A stretch of 64,000 nt of DNA from Parelaphostrongylus tenuis (taxonomy: Eukaryota; Nematoda; Chromadorea; Rhabditida; Metastrongylidae). A program made the translations under genes and the position numbers. The stretch is taken from positions 91,460 to 155,459 of the forward strand of contig JAHQIW010000863.1 of NCBI GenBank assembly GCA_019055375.1, read 5' to 3'. The notes beneath the pieces are model-generated. The model made no database searches, had not been told where the DNA came from, and worked only from the letters and a program-made list of their open reading frames with translations. Below, in pieces: positions 35,095-47,799 of the stretch (within the stretch, counting starts at the first letter, position 1; each line of letters opens with the position of its first letter).

Positions 35095-36785
35095 CACCTG
35101 CATTACCTGTCGTCCCGTTGATTGTCGAGTGACTCGAGCGGGTGAAAGCAACACTTCCATTTTTCCCTATCGCGTGGCCCCGTGGGTCCTTCTTGCTGTA
35201 GGGATTCGCTGAGCATCATATCTTTCTTCCATGGCTTTCGTTGAGAAATCGGACCAACGGGTCGTTGGTCTTCCTGTAGAGCGCTTGATGCCCCGAGGAA
35301 TCCATTCGCTAACGGCTCTTGTCCACTGTTGTCTTTGAAGCGCATCGTGTGTCAGGCCCACCTTATTTTCGATATCCTGGCGTGTAGAACGGCGCCCCTG
35401 ATTTCGATCGTTAACTTAGGTCGGAACTTCAAATCCATTCTCTCATTTGCGAGATACGTGATGCTCCTAGCATCGTCCTTTCGATTGTGCGTTCAATAAC
35501 GCCAAGTGATCTTTCATCCCGTTAACGTAGCTAAAACGTTTCTGCTGTATACGTTAGGGCAGGGATAATTGTCGAGTCGAAAAGGTAGGCGCGGAGTCGG
35601 ATGCTCTCAGTCCTCTTCACTACATCTTCGATGCTCTTAAACGTTCTCCAAGCCGCTCGTTTGCTCCTGCTCAACTCTGGGGCTAGGTCGTTCATCATGT
35701 TGATTTCACGACCTAGATAGATGTAACTGGAGCATTCGGAAATTGTCGTTCCGTTGAGCGTGAATGGGGCATTAGAAACTCATCCGTTCCTCATGAACAT
35801 TGTTTTCGTTAGATTCAGTTGAAGACCAATCTTTCCACAGGCGTTATTGAAATCAGTCAACATTAGTTCCGCTTGGCTGATGTTTGGTGTTATGAGAACG
35901 ATATCGTCAGCAAAGCGAAGATGGTTTAATTGTCGAGCGTCAATTTTCACTCCCATTTCGTCCCATTCTGATGTTCGCATGACGTTTTGTAGAGTGGCAG
36001 TGAATAGTTTTGGCGATATTGTATCGCCTTGTCGGACCCCTCTTCTTACGTCAATGGTGATATTGTTGTAGAATGAAGATATTCTGGTCGTGAAATCTTT
36101 ATAAAGCTCACGAAGAATCATTATGTACCGAGTAGGGACGCCCTGGTTATCCAGAGCCTCTATAACCGCTTCTGTTTCCACTGAATCAAAGGCTTTTTTC
36201 AGATCGATAAAAGTGAGACAGAGTGGTTGTTTGTACTCTCGCGAAACTTCAATGAGTCTTGTGATCGTGTGTATGTGGTCTATGGTACTAAATCCTTTTC
36301 TGAACCCTGCTTGTTTGCATGGCTGTCCTTCGTCCAGTGCTCTGTCAATCCTGTTTAGGATGACTCGAGTAAAGAGTTTATAGACAACGGACAGCAAGTA
36401 GATTGGGCGATGATTGCCTATGTCGTGAAGGTCTCTCGTTTGAACAACAATACAGTCTTGTTGGTTTTCCATTGAATGGGGACCTTGCATTCTGACAGGT
36501 AGCGAATGAAGGGCGGGCCAGGCTGTTGATGAGAACTGGCGGCAGGCTCTTCAGGTCTTCTGGTATAACTCTATCTGGACAGGGTGTTGTTCTGTTCTTC
36601 ACCGACGATAGTCGGATCTCGAAAGGGAGGACAGGTGGAACGACATATTCATCCTCCTTCAATGTATATGACAGTAAGAGGACATGGCTAGCGGAGAGAT
36701 CTGAGTAATACTGGTAGATATTTTTCTCCATAGCCCGTCTGGAAGCTGTAAGTGTCCCACCAGGGCACTGGGGTGCAGTTTTATA
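35095..36785 (-). pseudogene. 5'-truncated RTE inserted after the A/B duplication
   Basis: On the minus strand this runs from the RT fingers (YPDG-like region near 36,770) through FIDLKKAFDS, GVRQGDTISPKL and FADD (about 35,910) to the WTRAVSEWIPR block and the 3' end. An 8-bp target duplication AGCAACAT flanks it (35,087-35,094 and 36,786-36,793). The empty site is seen in copy A near 1,525 (AGCATGTAACTCAGG). The catalytic core segment is still open over 236 codons (36,490-35,780), but frameshifts near 35,760, 35,360 and 36,490 and the missing 5' half make it dead. It is much less decayed than the RTE fragments shared by A and B. Confidence 0.92.
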
Positions 36786-39700
36786 AGCAACATATAACTC
36801 AGATATTTTTTCGATAGAGAAAAAAGTTCCAATCAGATAATGAAAACCGCACCCCTATCAAAATGCGCTGCACGCGGTCATTTCAACTACACTTTGAGAA
36901 GGCGCGGCCAAAGTACTATTTTTTTTAACTCGATGCACATCATAATTTCCCTTACAGCTCACAAAATTTTGGTACGCATATCCGCGCGAAGCTTTTTATG
37001 TTATATGACTGCTGAAAGTCTGAGGAGAACACGAGGCATATACGTCTGTTATGGATGTCATGCTCACCAGAATAAAGTCGCGAATTTTTAGTTTGCTGTT
37101 ACACTTTACTGACAATAAATTTCTGAATAGAGAGTGCAGGAATGAAATAACGAAAGTTAAAGCTATCAACTGATTGCTAAACTCAGGAAAAAGCGAAAAC
37201 TGCCCTTCATCTCAAAAGCTTAGACGTTGAAACGATTTTCCTGATGCGAAGACATATTTACTGTTACAAAATCACACGCACTGAACGCCATGTACAAAAG
37301 TTCATTAGCAGAATTTTCTTGACAGATATAGAAGTCGTTTTACATATCAACTAGAGAAGCTTTTGTTTTGAGTAATGTTTACAAGTAAAAGGAAATTAAA
37401 TCCAAAAACCAATAGTTGATGCAAGCTGGCTTATTGTTTATAGAATTGTAGTTAGACGCAACTGAAACTCTGATCTGAAAACTGAACTGAAACAACCTCG
37501 TATATTGACATCGTAGAAATCGTACTTGTAATGGTCGTTGTCCGACGAATTTCAGTGCTTTTCTCTATTTGTTGTATCTACAAACATTGTTCGTGTTATT
37601 GTAGACTTTTATCATACCATCTATCAAAAACCATTATAATTCAAAATGATGCACGGTGATTTGCTAATGCAAAAGCAGACAATGTTAGCTAATCAGTAAG
37701 GAGTTGTCTCTTGAAAAAGTCCATAATTTGGTAAGGTTACTTTATTAACTCGGTGTTCTGCTTCAGCACACTCTGCTCTATCACACCAACAAAACTCTTC
37801 ACTTCGGAGCGCGTGACCGATGTGCACTTTCGGTTAGTAGGGGCATCACTCTGAAGAGGGCTATAATCCGTCATTTTGCTCGGAGAAAAGTTCTCTCATA
37901 GCCTCGTTGAGTTTGAAAATATGCTGAGCACTGACGATTGAGGGAAAGTTTAAATACAATATATTTCTAGAGGCACAAAGAAACTGTCATGATTACTGTT
38001 GCGAACTATTCATTTGAGCTGTAACACTTAGCAAACTGCCCTAGAAAAGACCCTATCTTTATCCAATAGCCTTAATATAGCATATGGTAACATACTGATC
38101 ATTGCTAATAATGGGTGTTAATTACGAACAGCTTCAGAAGAAATTTTCGTGATGAACGATTTGAGAGACAACTGAAAAAAAGACGTTTAAGAATGAGTAG
38201 TTATTTCCAGAAGCTTCATAGTCAACGCGCTTCCTGCCCACTTCAGTAGAACTGGAGATCACATATGATTTGTGTTTTACATTCTAGACCGATAAAAGAC
38301 TGAAAACTAAGGTTTTTGTCCACTTTTTCAGTCCAAAATCTCCATAGCAAGGTGTGAAACTTAAGCGGCGGAGTAATGATGAAATTATCAGTCATTAAAA
38401 GTGTTTGGGCGAAAGTTGATGCTATCCTTTTGAGGCACGCCTCGCTTATTCTCTGAACATGCTCCATACTTACCACATAGCTCAATTCACAATAGAAGTG
38501 TCTACATACTTTTTATTTCAACATCAGACAATTCATCCTCAAATATCGCATGCGTCCCTGCATTCTATGCACATGGTTCCTTGTCTAACAAATGTCACAT
38601 TCGCAGTTGATTAAATCTGTATATCTAAACCATTTGACATTGAGCACCCTCTATTTCATTCCTCAACGACATTTTGAAGGTTAGTTGAGAATTTTTTTTA
38701 TTGAAAACCAGGAATAGCTATGTTGGAGAGAACCTTCATTGGTGATGACGAGGTTCGATGCTTTGTGGTTTCGATTAATTCAGGAAATAACGTTTGATGA
38801 CACGAAAATAAAGAATGAAATTAGTTGGCCAGCCGAGTATAATATACTATGCAAAGATTACTGCATCATTTGATACCCTCGAATGTCATGACTTGAATAT
38901 ACTTAAACTGAAAATTCAAATGAAAACGAGGAATACAGTCTTTCACATGCTTTATTCATGGGCAAACAAGAGATATAAAGTCTTTGAGTAGCTAGAAACT
39001 AGCATTAGACCATTACTTTCAGCCTCGATAATCACTTTTTGAAGCCCTCCAGAAAAAGAGAGGCTTATACAATTCAACGAAGCGTGTAAAAAGAAGGATC
39101 AGCACATTAACTGAAACAATATGTTAAAAAGTTGCAACTACAAGCCGTTTCGGTGGAAAACAAATCAGAAAGTATAATTATTTGATAAATACGTGTACAA
39201 ATCGCGTCGAATAGAAATGATTCAACAACTTTGAAAATAAGCAAAAAATGCAAAGTATCCTAGATCAACCAAAAGCTTCTCAAACCATGATAGCTCAATC
39301 AACACGACTGAGAACTTTCCTTCATTTTTCCCATCATATTCATTACGAGCCAAGCAAATTAGATTTGCATTGAGTTTAATATTAATCCATAACTCGAGTC
39401 TGCATGTTTTGAAAATGTACTAGCTTTGTAACTTATTAGGCCATGTGTCCAAAACAAAAGATGGGACACGTCGGCGAGCAGTCGGCGAAGTAAATGAACT
39501 CAGAAAAGTCAAGCCTTATCTGGATAGGACTTCTAGTCATTGTCAATAGTTAACGTGGCCAAAGTTATGAAGGAAACACGATTGCTGAACGGAGAAGATG
39601 AGAGTATTGAACACCTAAGGAAATCGAATATGCAATATATTCAGTAGCCGCAGTGGGTATACCAAAAACTGGAATTGAATTACGAACACTCAATGAAAAT

Positions 39701-39881
39701 ATGTCTCACACTAGCGAAGAATCGCCTGCAGTGCACACTTTCCAATATCAATTTGATGGTTAATTTGTCCTGCGCGTTTGCGTAACCAAGTTTTCCATCT
39801 CTCAGAGCACAGGAAAGTGACACGAGACTCGTTTAGTAGGCCATAAACGTTGATAAAACATGACGATAATTCTCGTTGCAG

Positions 39882-40152
39882 ATCATTGAATAAGCCAACT
39901 AAGAACAAAATTTTCTATTCTCATTTACCTTTTCGTATCAAAGAAGTAGTGGAGAAGTTTAAGTTAATTGATTTACAACACGCTGTGTTCCACGGTCGGC
40001 TTGAAACCTCATATATTAGAGCTGTCTTAGGTGGGAAAGATAAATGCATGCTATCACTTGATTTGTCGAGTGATTTCGATGAAAATGTCTCAGAAAAAAC
40101 GAAGAGACTTTTGCAGACGACTCACAGAATGCAGCTGAAATGGCAGCGATGA
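39882..40152 (+). CDS. Possible exon, unrecognised
   Basis: A frame of about 90 codons opens right after TCTCGTTGCAG and ends at a TGA at 40,150. It reads ...FRIKEVVEKFKLIDLQHAVF... and SLDLSSDFDENVSEKTKRLL, a composition plausible for coding sequence. No domain is recognised and no partner exon was found. It may be chance. Confidence 0.22.
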
Positions 40153-40768
40153 AGTATAACAGAGTACTTACTATGGCATATAATCACGGACAAAGCAAAT
40201 CAGCACGCTGCTGATATCCACTATACTCCATAGGGAACAGATGGAGATGCAGGTCTCATTTTCCACTACACCAATTAATTCTTTGGATACTATGGGCCTA
40301 TGGCGCTAACCTCGCCAGGCCACATGGCGCAGCGGAGATCATTCCGTAGCGCCAAGTGAGTAATTATGTCAGCCACTAGAAAAAGCTTACCAAATGAATC
40401 CTTCCTTTGACGCTTTACTGCAGTTATTTTGAGTGTTATTTTTTGGTGTCGAATAGTGTTGGTCTTTTCATAGACATGATTACAGCAGAAAATAACAAAC
40501 CTCTACTTTTTGATACGATATATAGATACAACAGAGTTAGCATAGAGGTTCCTCAGAACGAACTGCATCCATTCTATATGAAATCTTCCACAAAGTTAGA
40601 ACAGATGCAAAAAAAACGTTGTAAATGCGCTGTTACGCTGCCGATCTACCTTCCGTTTTGAAGCGTTGTGAATTGCTATCAACTGATCCTTCTTTATTCT
40701 TATAACAATTATGCCTATAGAAAAACATTCAATACTAGTAGACACCAAAATATCTGCTGCAGAGAATC

Positions 40769-40833
40769 GTTTTAGGAGATCGAACCAACAGCCTTCTCCC
40801 AATGCTCGGTGTCACCAACCACTCGGCACTACG
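40769..40833 (-). other. tRNA-like Pol III head
   Basis: On the minus strand there is TGCCGAGTGGTTGGTG (box A, 40,828-40,813) and a perfect box B GGTTCGATCTCC (40,786-40,775), spaced as in a tRNA. The acceptor stem does not close, so this is a SINE head or tRNA pseudogene. Confidence 0.55.
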
Positions 40834-41434
40834 AGCTGCTGCCGTGCTGCGAGGCAGGGCTAATGCCGAGGGCTTAACGTATCCAAAGCGTTAAACATCA
40901 ATTTAATCAGGTTGCACTTTTTATGTGCAGTAGAGAACATCACAATGGAATTGTGAACATGTTTCCATCCTTAGTGCCCGATTAGTTATCAAAATACAAA
41001 CTTCACCTTCGAACCGATACATTCCCTCAGAACTGACGAATGAAATGAACACAGATGTCACCTACTTTCAGTCTCCACAGATCTGATCGGTTTATTGATT
41101 AGATGTAAAAACCATTAAGAGTCACGTGGAAAAAAGAACATTTGAAGTAATGATTTTGATTAATGTTCTGGTCTCTACGACGCTGCTTGCTACCTGAAAA
41201 TGGGCCCACCACGTCCTCCATATTTTCAGTTAAACCCTATGAGACGTTAGCGCATCGTTTTCAATATACGATTCTGTAAAGTCCTTTTCTGTTGGACAAA
41301 GCTTCTCCTTAAGCTTAGTATAGACTTTTGACACTATAAGAAAAGATGAATTCAGTAATGTACTTGGTTTTCCAAAAGGGCCTTATATTTAGATGCAAAG
41401 ATGAGTCCAACATAGAAAAAACATTTGAATATTA

Positions 41435-42003
41435 AGTCTCCAACTAAGTTTCCATACTTGACCCAAAAATTCAAAAATTTATCATTCCAAATCATCGAAA
41501 GCATCAAGTAACATTAGTTGAAGCATATTCCGTTTGCCTGGATGCAATCCTGCCAGCACTCAGACAGCTAATCATTTCCGCGCTTATAACACTCATTATT
41601 TGGCGATGTAAGCCAACCCGTCGATTCTCGACGCAAATGATTGATGTCTCGAACTTCTTTTTGCCCAAGGAGTGCTCCAATAATCTAAAGAGATGAGATT
41701 CGAGCGGAGACAGATTTGGCGAATACGGTGGACGATCAAAGCGTTTCCAGCAGAAAATTTGGTCAACTTCTCTAGCTTTTTTGGCAACGCGTGGCTTTGC
41801 ATTGTCTTGTAGCATTATGGCTTGGCGACAGCGGTGGCGATGATAGTGAATGTCTTTCCGTGAAAGCTTCATTGTTGGAGAAATATGTGCAAAAACACAA
41901 AAAATGGGCAAGAAAATTCTGCACGGAATAAGTAAAAGAAAAATTTGCTTTTGCAGAAAAATTTTTATTTCCTGAGTTAAGTTTGGAAACTTAGTTGGAG
42001 ACC
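41435..42003 (-). mobile_element. Internally deleted mariner-like element with both terminal repeats
   Basis: Terminal inverted repeats AGTCTCCAACTAAGTTTCCA (41,435-41,454) and its GGTCTCC... partner (reverse complement ending at 42,003) match at 23 of 25 positions, with TA target duplications at 41,433-41,434 and 42,004-42,005. The 569-bp body keeps only the C-terminal half of a mariner transposase on the minus strand: LQDNAKPRVAKK (second catalytic Asp) and PPYSPNLSPLESHLF, where a Glu stands where the third Asp normally is. The N-terminal DNA-binding half and first Asp are gone. It is non-autonomous, and a half copy is in duplicate A. Confidence 0.88.
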
Positions 42004-42384
42004 TAATAATTATGCATCCAGAAAGATGCATGCCGTCACCAGAAGGTCAACATCGAAAACATTCAAAGATGACGCATGATGCATACTACCTAACAACGTT
42101 GTCAATCGGTTTCATGATAGATTATCGGCGACAAATCCCGTTGAACAACGAGCTAACGATTTAAGAAACAGTAAACATACTTTCAATTACTCTTTGGCAA
42201 AACTTTAGTGTCGGAATTATCAAATTTTTGTGTAGTAACAGCAAAGTTCGTTTCCTTGACAATTTTGACACAAACAAAAAGTTTTGTTCTAACCATATGT
42301 GAGCACAATAATGCAAAAAATTATTGAATGTTATAACCGAGAATTCATAGCAGTGCGCTCTCAAGGTCCCAAATATTCTGGAAA

Positions 42385-42905
42385 AAAAGGCAAAAAGAAA
42401 ACAAGAAAAAAATGTCAACTTTCACAAAAAATAACTCTAAACAAATCTTTCAATAGACTAGTTTGAGACCTCGCTCAAGAGCAATATAACCTGACAATGT
42501 TTTTTTGAGCGTTTCATGTGGTCTGTTATGGCACTTATGCAGTGCAATACACGTTCTTCGGCCTTACACCCTCGTCTACTGCAAAGTGTGTTTTTGTTCA
42601 ATCTGTTCTTCGGAGATCCACTTCTTTATAGAGGAGTGGATGACGAACTTTTTACACTCAGCGTAGGATGAGACAATCACCGCGACGTTCTTTAAAGGTG
42701 ACTGGTTGTTGATATGGCGTACGGCTGTTACGTTGCTATATATAATTGAAAGGTTTGTTTCCTACAGTGATGTAATGCCAGCACCGTATCAGAAAATAAC
42801 CACTCTGAAAGAAAACCGCGGTAATTGCCTCACCATACGTTGATTGTGAAATGTTTGTCGTTGGCTGCTCTATATAGGGGAAGTGCTCGAGGAACAAAAT
42901 GAAGA
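42385..42905. mobile_element. Hammerhead-repeat family insertion in duplicate B
   Basis: Copy A runs uninterrupted across this site (near 2,630). The insert contains the family landmarks TTTGAGCG...TCATGTGGTCTGTTATGGC, a degraded ribozyme region (minus strand, about 42,510-42,580, core reading GTAGACGAG) and the GGAGATCCAC...TATAGAG block. No clear target duplication. No frame of note. Confidence 0.6.
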
Positions 42906-43789
42906 AAAGGCGCCGTAAAACTGACGACGTTGTAAAGCTGAAACACGTGTCTTGCACCATATGACTGCCTCAGCAGACTTCACGAAGGACTCAAAATATG
43001 TTGTCAGATCAAACTGTCATATTTCAAGACAATGTGGCAGATCATAGCAAAAGCTGTAGTGAGCAAAAATTGTTTTTAGCGCTGTCCCGCTTCCAATCTT
43101 CGCTTATACTGCGCCAATCATCTTCATCATGAAAATCCAAGGACCGACTACCTATTAGGTTAATAACCTCATCACTGACTGCATAATTCTGTGATTTTTT
43201 TCTTGTTAATTTCACAATTTTTTCACTTCTGTGCAAGATTATACCATTTTTTAGCAAGTAAAGCAACAAATGAATCCTCAGGACATCCCCCTACAATTTC
43301 AATGACTTCCTCCCACTTTCCTGGCAGTTTTGTGATTTCGCACCGTTAAAAATCGGCATCTTTCAAAATCGTCTGCCAGTACGCGACTCGTCATCGACGG
43401 AGACGTCTCACTTTCATTTTAAGCAGATTCCCAGTCAATTTCCTGTGGGTGGCCAACTCCGTGCTCATGAGTCAAATTTTGATTTCCAGTCTTGAATTCT
43501 TTGAACGATCAAAAACTGCAGTCCTCCTTAGTTTTCCGTCACCTCAAGCCTCTTTAATTCTGGGTAAAATATTATCAGCACTTGAATGCGAACGATAATC
43601 TTGGTTTTTGCTCTCAGAGCAGTTGCATAACAAAAGAAACTTATAAGTATCATATATCAAAATTACTACAAGAGGCTGCTCTTACAGATAGTACAAACAA
43701 GAGCTCAAATAGATCAAAATTAGGCAAAAAAAGAAAGAGGAAAAATTCTTGTCAGCCCAATAATTCACTTCTCGTGAACCTCGTTTTCT

Positions 43790-44072
43790 TAAGATTGATT
43801 AGGGCACCAGTCTTTCCACAAGCGCTGCACAATTCGGTCAACATTTCTTTTCGTTAGCTAATACTCGATGTTATAAGAACGATGCTTCAAGCAATGCTGA
43901 CCTGCTACTCTTGTCGATCGTCGATCTCAACCCCATGTTGCCCCATTTCAATGATGTTTTGGAGAAAGGTAAATAGCATTTTCGCTGAAATAGCATTTCC
44001 TTATCGAAATTTTCTGCCTAAATCGATAGTTTATACTGCTATAGAATGAATAGTTTTGATATATTCAAACAG
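43790..44072 (-). pseudogene. RTE fragment (RT palm), antisense
   Basis: Read on the minus strand it corresponds to the part of the RTE from NNITIDVRRGVRQG to LNLTKT, including a degraded FADD region. Many indels. It lies head-to-head with the next fragment and overlaps it in content, so it is a separate copy rather than a 5' inversion. Confidence 0.7.
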
Positions 44073-44089
44073 CATGCCGAGAATATCTA

Positions 44090-45312
44090 TGGTTTGATAG
44101 AACACTGGACGAAGGGCAGCCATGCGAACAAGCCAAGTTCCGAAAAGGACCCAGTAAAATAGACCACATCCACACGATTACATGACTCACTGAAGTTTCA
44201 CAAGAGTACAAACAGCCACTCTGTGTCACTTTCATCGATTTGAAGAAAGTCTTTGATTCAGTGAAAGTCGAAGCTGTTGTAGAGGCTCTGGAAAGCCAGG
44301 GCATCCCTACTTGGTACGTAACTATCTTTCATGAGCTATATACAGATTTTGCGACCAATATATCACCAATCTACAGCAATATCACCATCGACGGAAGAAG
44401 AGGGGTTCGACAAGGCGATACAGTTTTGCCAGAACTATTTACTGCCACCCTCCAACGTCATGCAAATATTCGAATTTGTCGAAATGGGAGTGAAAACTGA
44501 CGGTCGACAATTAAACCATCTTCGCTTCGCTGATAATGTCGTCGTCAAAACACCAACCATCAACCATCCGGAACGAATGCTGACCGATTTCGACAACGCG
44601 CATGAAAGATTGGTTTTCAACTAATTCTAACGAAAACTATGTTTATGAGGAACGGATGAGTTCTGAATGTCGCATTCACTCTCAACGAAACGAACATCTA
44701 CGAATGCCCCAATTACGTCTGCCTAGGTCGTGAAATCATCGTGATGAACGACCTAGCTCGACAGTTGTGCAGAAGGAAACGAGCGGCTTGGGGAACGTTT
44801 AAGAGTAATGAGGATATGGCGAAGAGGACAAAGAACATTCGACTTCGTGCCCACCTTTTCGATTCTGTGACGATTATCCCTGCCCTAGCTTATGCAGCGG
44901 AAACGTTTTAGCTACGTAAGCAGGATAAAAGATCATTTGGCGTTAATGATCGCGCAGTCGAAAGGTCGATGCTAGGAGTATCAAGTATCTCGCCAGTGAG
45001 AGAAGGAACCGCACTTCCGACCTACGTCAAAAATCAAGGATCTAAGACGCTCTTCTACACGCCAGGAATCGAAAATGAAGTGGGCCGGACACGTGATGCG
45101 CTTCAACGACAATCAATGGACGAGAGCCGTTACCAATTAGACTCCACGGGATATAAAGCGCTCTACAGGAACCCCACCAATCCGATAGTTCGACCACTTC
45201 ACGAAAAGCATGTAAAGAAGATATCATGCTTAGCGAATCGTGTTGTTGGTTCGAGCGCGAGTCACTCTACGATCAACGGGACGACAGGTGAGGTGATACA
45301 GGTGATATATCC
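44090..45312 (+). pseudogene. RTE 3' fragment, RT to C-terminus
   Basis: It runs from RTLDEGQPCEQA (near 44,100) through FIDLKKVFDS, GVRQGDTVLPELF and a degraded FADD region (FADN, near 44,530) to the terminal ACAGGTGATATA at about 45,310. Stops and frameshifts occur throughout (for example near 44,500 and 44,910). It is the fuller version of the 3,069-3,835 fragment in copy A. Beyond 45,312 both copies share the same flank. Confidence 0.88.
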
Positions 45313-45404
45313 AATGAACAGAGATTTCCTACATGTTTAGAGCTTATACGATAGCTTCTGCTAGAAATGGGACAAAAGTTTTTATCAAATGGATGGAAAG
45401 GAGA

Positions 45405-45770
45405 TACAGCGGTCCCTTCTATTCTTGCAAAACTTCGATGAGTGCTGTTAGTGTGTGAATGTGGTCTACAGTATCAAATTATTTTCGAAATTTCTGCTTG
45501 TACTCATGGTTGTACTTGGACTAATGATTTGCAATTCTGCTGGGGTCACTAAAGAGCAGAGTTCAAAGACGAGGGGCAGCAAGCAGATCGTGCGACAGTT
45601 GCCCATGTCGTTAAACTCCCCCTTATTGAGCAATAGTGTAGTCTTTTTAGTTTTGTCTTTACTAAGAACCTTGAATTCTGGCATATAAAATACAAAAAGC
45701 AGTGAAAGTGGGCTAATAGGAAATGATGGCAGGTCCTTTAGATGGTCCGGTTCTGGCCCTGTTGTACCTT
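45405..45770 (-). pseudogene. RTE fragment (RT fingers), antisense
   Basis: The minus-strand sequence matches the RTE from TPGPDRIR through KTVLLFKKGDLHDIGNYRPICLL (here KTTLLLNKGEFNDMGNCRTICLL) to GFRKGFST. It is the longer homologue of 3,945-4,187 in copy A. Confidence 0.8.
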
Positions 45771-46227
45771 GGAAATTCCATCGCAGCTAGCAGCACTTAG
45801 TATATTTGCTATGAAGTGCTAACGCAAACTTTACAATTTCCTTCTTGTACACTAGAGAATTTTCTTAGATGTTAGCCGGCAAATTCTTTTAATTGTTGTT
45901 GAAATGGCTGTAAGAGCATAAACGATAACTCATGCATCACAAAAAAAGCTATGCTTCTTTACAGGCGATGCTACAGCACGTCGCTGAATTGAAGGATCAG
46001 CGCCGCACTCAGAAAACCTCTGGAAGACTCTATCTTACATATTGCGCTCCAAATTATTGTTTGAGCTTTCGAAATAAATCTATCAGTTCGTGACTCTAAA
46101 ATCGCGCGTGATAACTAACACAAGCAACCACAGAAATCTATCTAAATATGAAAACTCAACTTTTTAGCTGGCACGACTTTTGTAGACAACATTGTTGTTG
46201 TCGTTGTTGATCGCTGTACGGATTGCT

Positions 46228-46263
46228 GACTGACGTTTTGGCGACACCGCTTTCTTCAGAGCC
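46228..46263 (-). ncRNA. Penelope-type hammerhead ribozyme motif
   Basis: On the minus strand: GGCT, CTGAAGA, a stem II region, AAAACGTC, then AGTC, which can pair with GGCT (one G-U). The cleavage triplet is GUC as in most hammerheads. The GAAA box is changed to AAAA, so activity is doubtful. Copy of the 4,618 motif in duplicate A. Confidence 0.6.
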
Positions 46264-46872
46264 TGGAGGTACACTGTTTTTGATATCTGTATGAGTCGGT
46301 AATAGGATCAATGCATACGCTGCACCCCTTGGATAACGTTAGAAAATCAAGCGCTTGTATGGTGCCAGGTCTTGTGTTACACTAACGCACTCATCTTTAC
46401 GGTTCACTTTTGGGTTTTTAGCGTTTCTCCAGAGTGCTCCGAGGGGAAATTCATTTGATAACACTGGTAATCTGGGCAGCCTCACTACGAAAAATTGCTC
46501 AGAAGTTTTCGTCGATCAATTTACTATCGGCAGAGTATTTGTTCGTTAATGAAAACTGTGAAATCTGCTGAAAACAGCTATGCGACACGTCTCTAGTTGG
46601 TGACTGTGGGCGAGCGTAGATCCAAGTCGACTATTCGCTTTTTTTTTTGCGGTGCAGCTCATGCATTCCTTGTTTCTGCTGCGCTTATTTGGTCTCTGCA
46701 TTCTTCATAATTCATGAGTTAAGTGGACTAAGTCTGCCGTTAACGATTGGAGAGTAGCGTGAGAGGTGTCTAGGGGGTTCCTCCCAACAATTAAGATCGC
46801 CCTTGTCCATATTGGGGAAATTGACAGACTACCCTCAATATTCAATCACAGGTGGTTTAATGAAAATGAAGG

Positions 46873-47797
46873 GATCAGACGCGCGTCTGTCTGCCATGGA
46901 AACACGTGATTACTTGATTGATGTTGGAGCTAATCGATAGAACCAGAAACTGTAAATACAAGTAAATACTGAAAAAAGAATGCTTTATTCAGGGAGCTCA
47001 TCAATCAAATGTACCATGCAGTAGAGTTTTTCGGAGAGAGCAATCGATATTATTGACGTACGAAAAAGGAGCAGTCAGAGGAGATTTCGTGAGAAAGGAG
47101 TTCTCGACGATTAGCGGTTGATGGGATCCGGCTTCAATCAAAGTGAAAGATGTATACAAGCAGCTTTCTCAGAGATTTGAATTGAAACCACCCGCCAAGA
47201 GAACAAAATACAGTGGTGTCCGCTGTGTGTTGCTCGGACGCTAAACTGCACCACTTGCGCACTGAATTACGCCTTTTGGATTGGCTTCGTAGAGAAATTG
47301 ATTTCGGACACTTACTGGATGGGGGCTCATTTTGTTTTCCATTATTTTCTTACTTCTTCCATATCTCTGACTTTCAGCAGATCACTGTGTTTAACACTTG
47401 TCGTAATTTCACATTAGGTTCAAATTCTTCTGCGCGGTCTCTATGATATCCACCGTTTTCTGAAGTACAAATATTTAATTCCTTACTGTGAACATCCTCT
47501 TTTCAACTGGATTATTGCATTTTTGATTTTTTTAGTATATCTTGTCGACAGAATGCCACCAGAATGCAAATTATTTGCCGGAGATCAAATTACAATTGTG
47601 AAAGGCCGGCGGACTCGCTCATCGCCTGAAAAAAAGTGAAGCACTTCTCATTCACCTTTTTTCTGCATTAAAAGTTGAATTTTCAAGCGGTAGGTGGTGC
47701 GTCCATTGGTGTTGGTGTTGTAAGGACGTTCTAAAAATACATAAATAAACCATTATCTTTAAAAACTAGGAGCTATTTCCTGATCACTAGTATGTAT
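46873..47797. other. Intergenic; no gene recognised
   Basis: Sequence between duplicate B and a SINE pair. A 77-codon frame at 47,213-47,446 has no recognisable domain. Confidence 0.45.
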
Positions 47798-47799
47798 AT

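Larger units (their letters stand above)
33488..37335. repeat. Segmental duplication, copy B (left part)
   Basis: It aligns with 1 to about 2,067 of copy A. It is interrupted by two elements absent from A: the hammerhead element at 33,856-34,121 and the RTE at 35,095-36,785. At 37,335 ('gacagatatagaag') homology to A jumps to 41,819. Confidence 0.85.
37336..41432. other. Sequence present only in duplicate B; no confident gene
   Basis: Copy A lacks this stretch, and because A's breakpoint lies inside a mariner, the loss was in A. Weak hints only: a donor-like GTAAGTATGG on the minus strand near 38,472, and a plus-strand frame at 39,882-40,152 that follows a splice-acceptor-like TTGCAG. None belongs to a family I recognise. 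Confidence 0.4.
41819..46872. repeat. Segmental duplication, copy B (right part)
   Basis: It aligns with copy A from 2,068 to 5,262. Compared with A it has a hammerhead-repeat insertion (about 42,385-42,905) and more RTE sequence (about 43,340-44,580). The rest is collinear, including the mariner right end, the RTE 3' part, the antisense RTE fragment and the Penelope-type hammerhead at 46,228. Confidence 0.85.

Noticed and set aside
35847..36383. Plus-strand open frames inside the RTE copy (and the same at 19,864-20,343, 58,391-59,227 on the opposite strand)
   Set aside because: They are antisense shadows of the RT ORF, recurring at the same place in every RTE copy; the sense frame carries all recognisable motifs.
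44078..45312. 5' inversion (twin priming) of one RTE at 43,790-45,312
   Set aside because: The inverted and direct parts overlap in element content, so they must be two copies.
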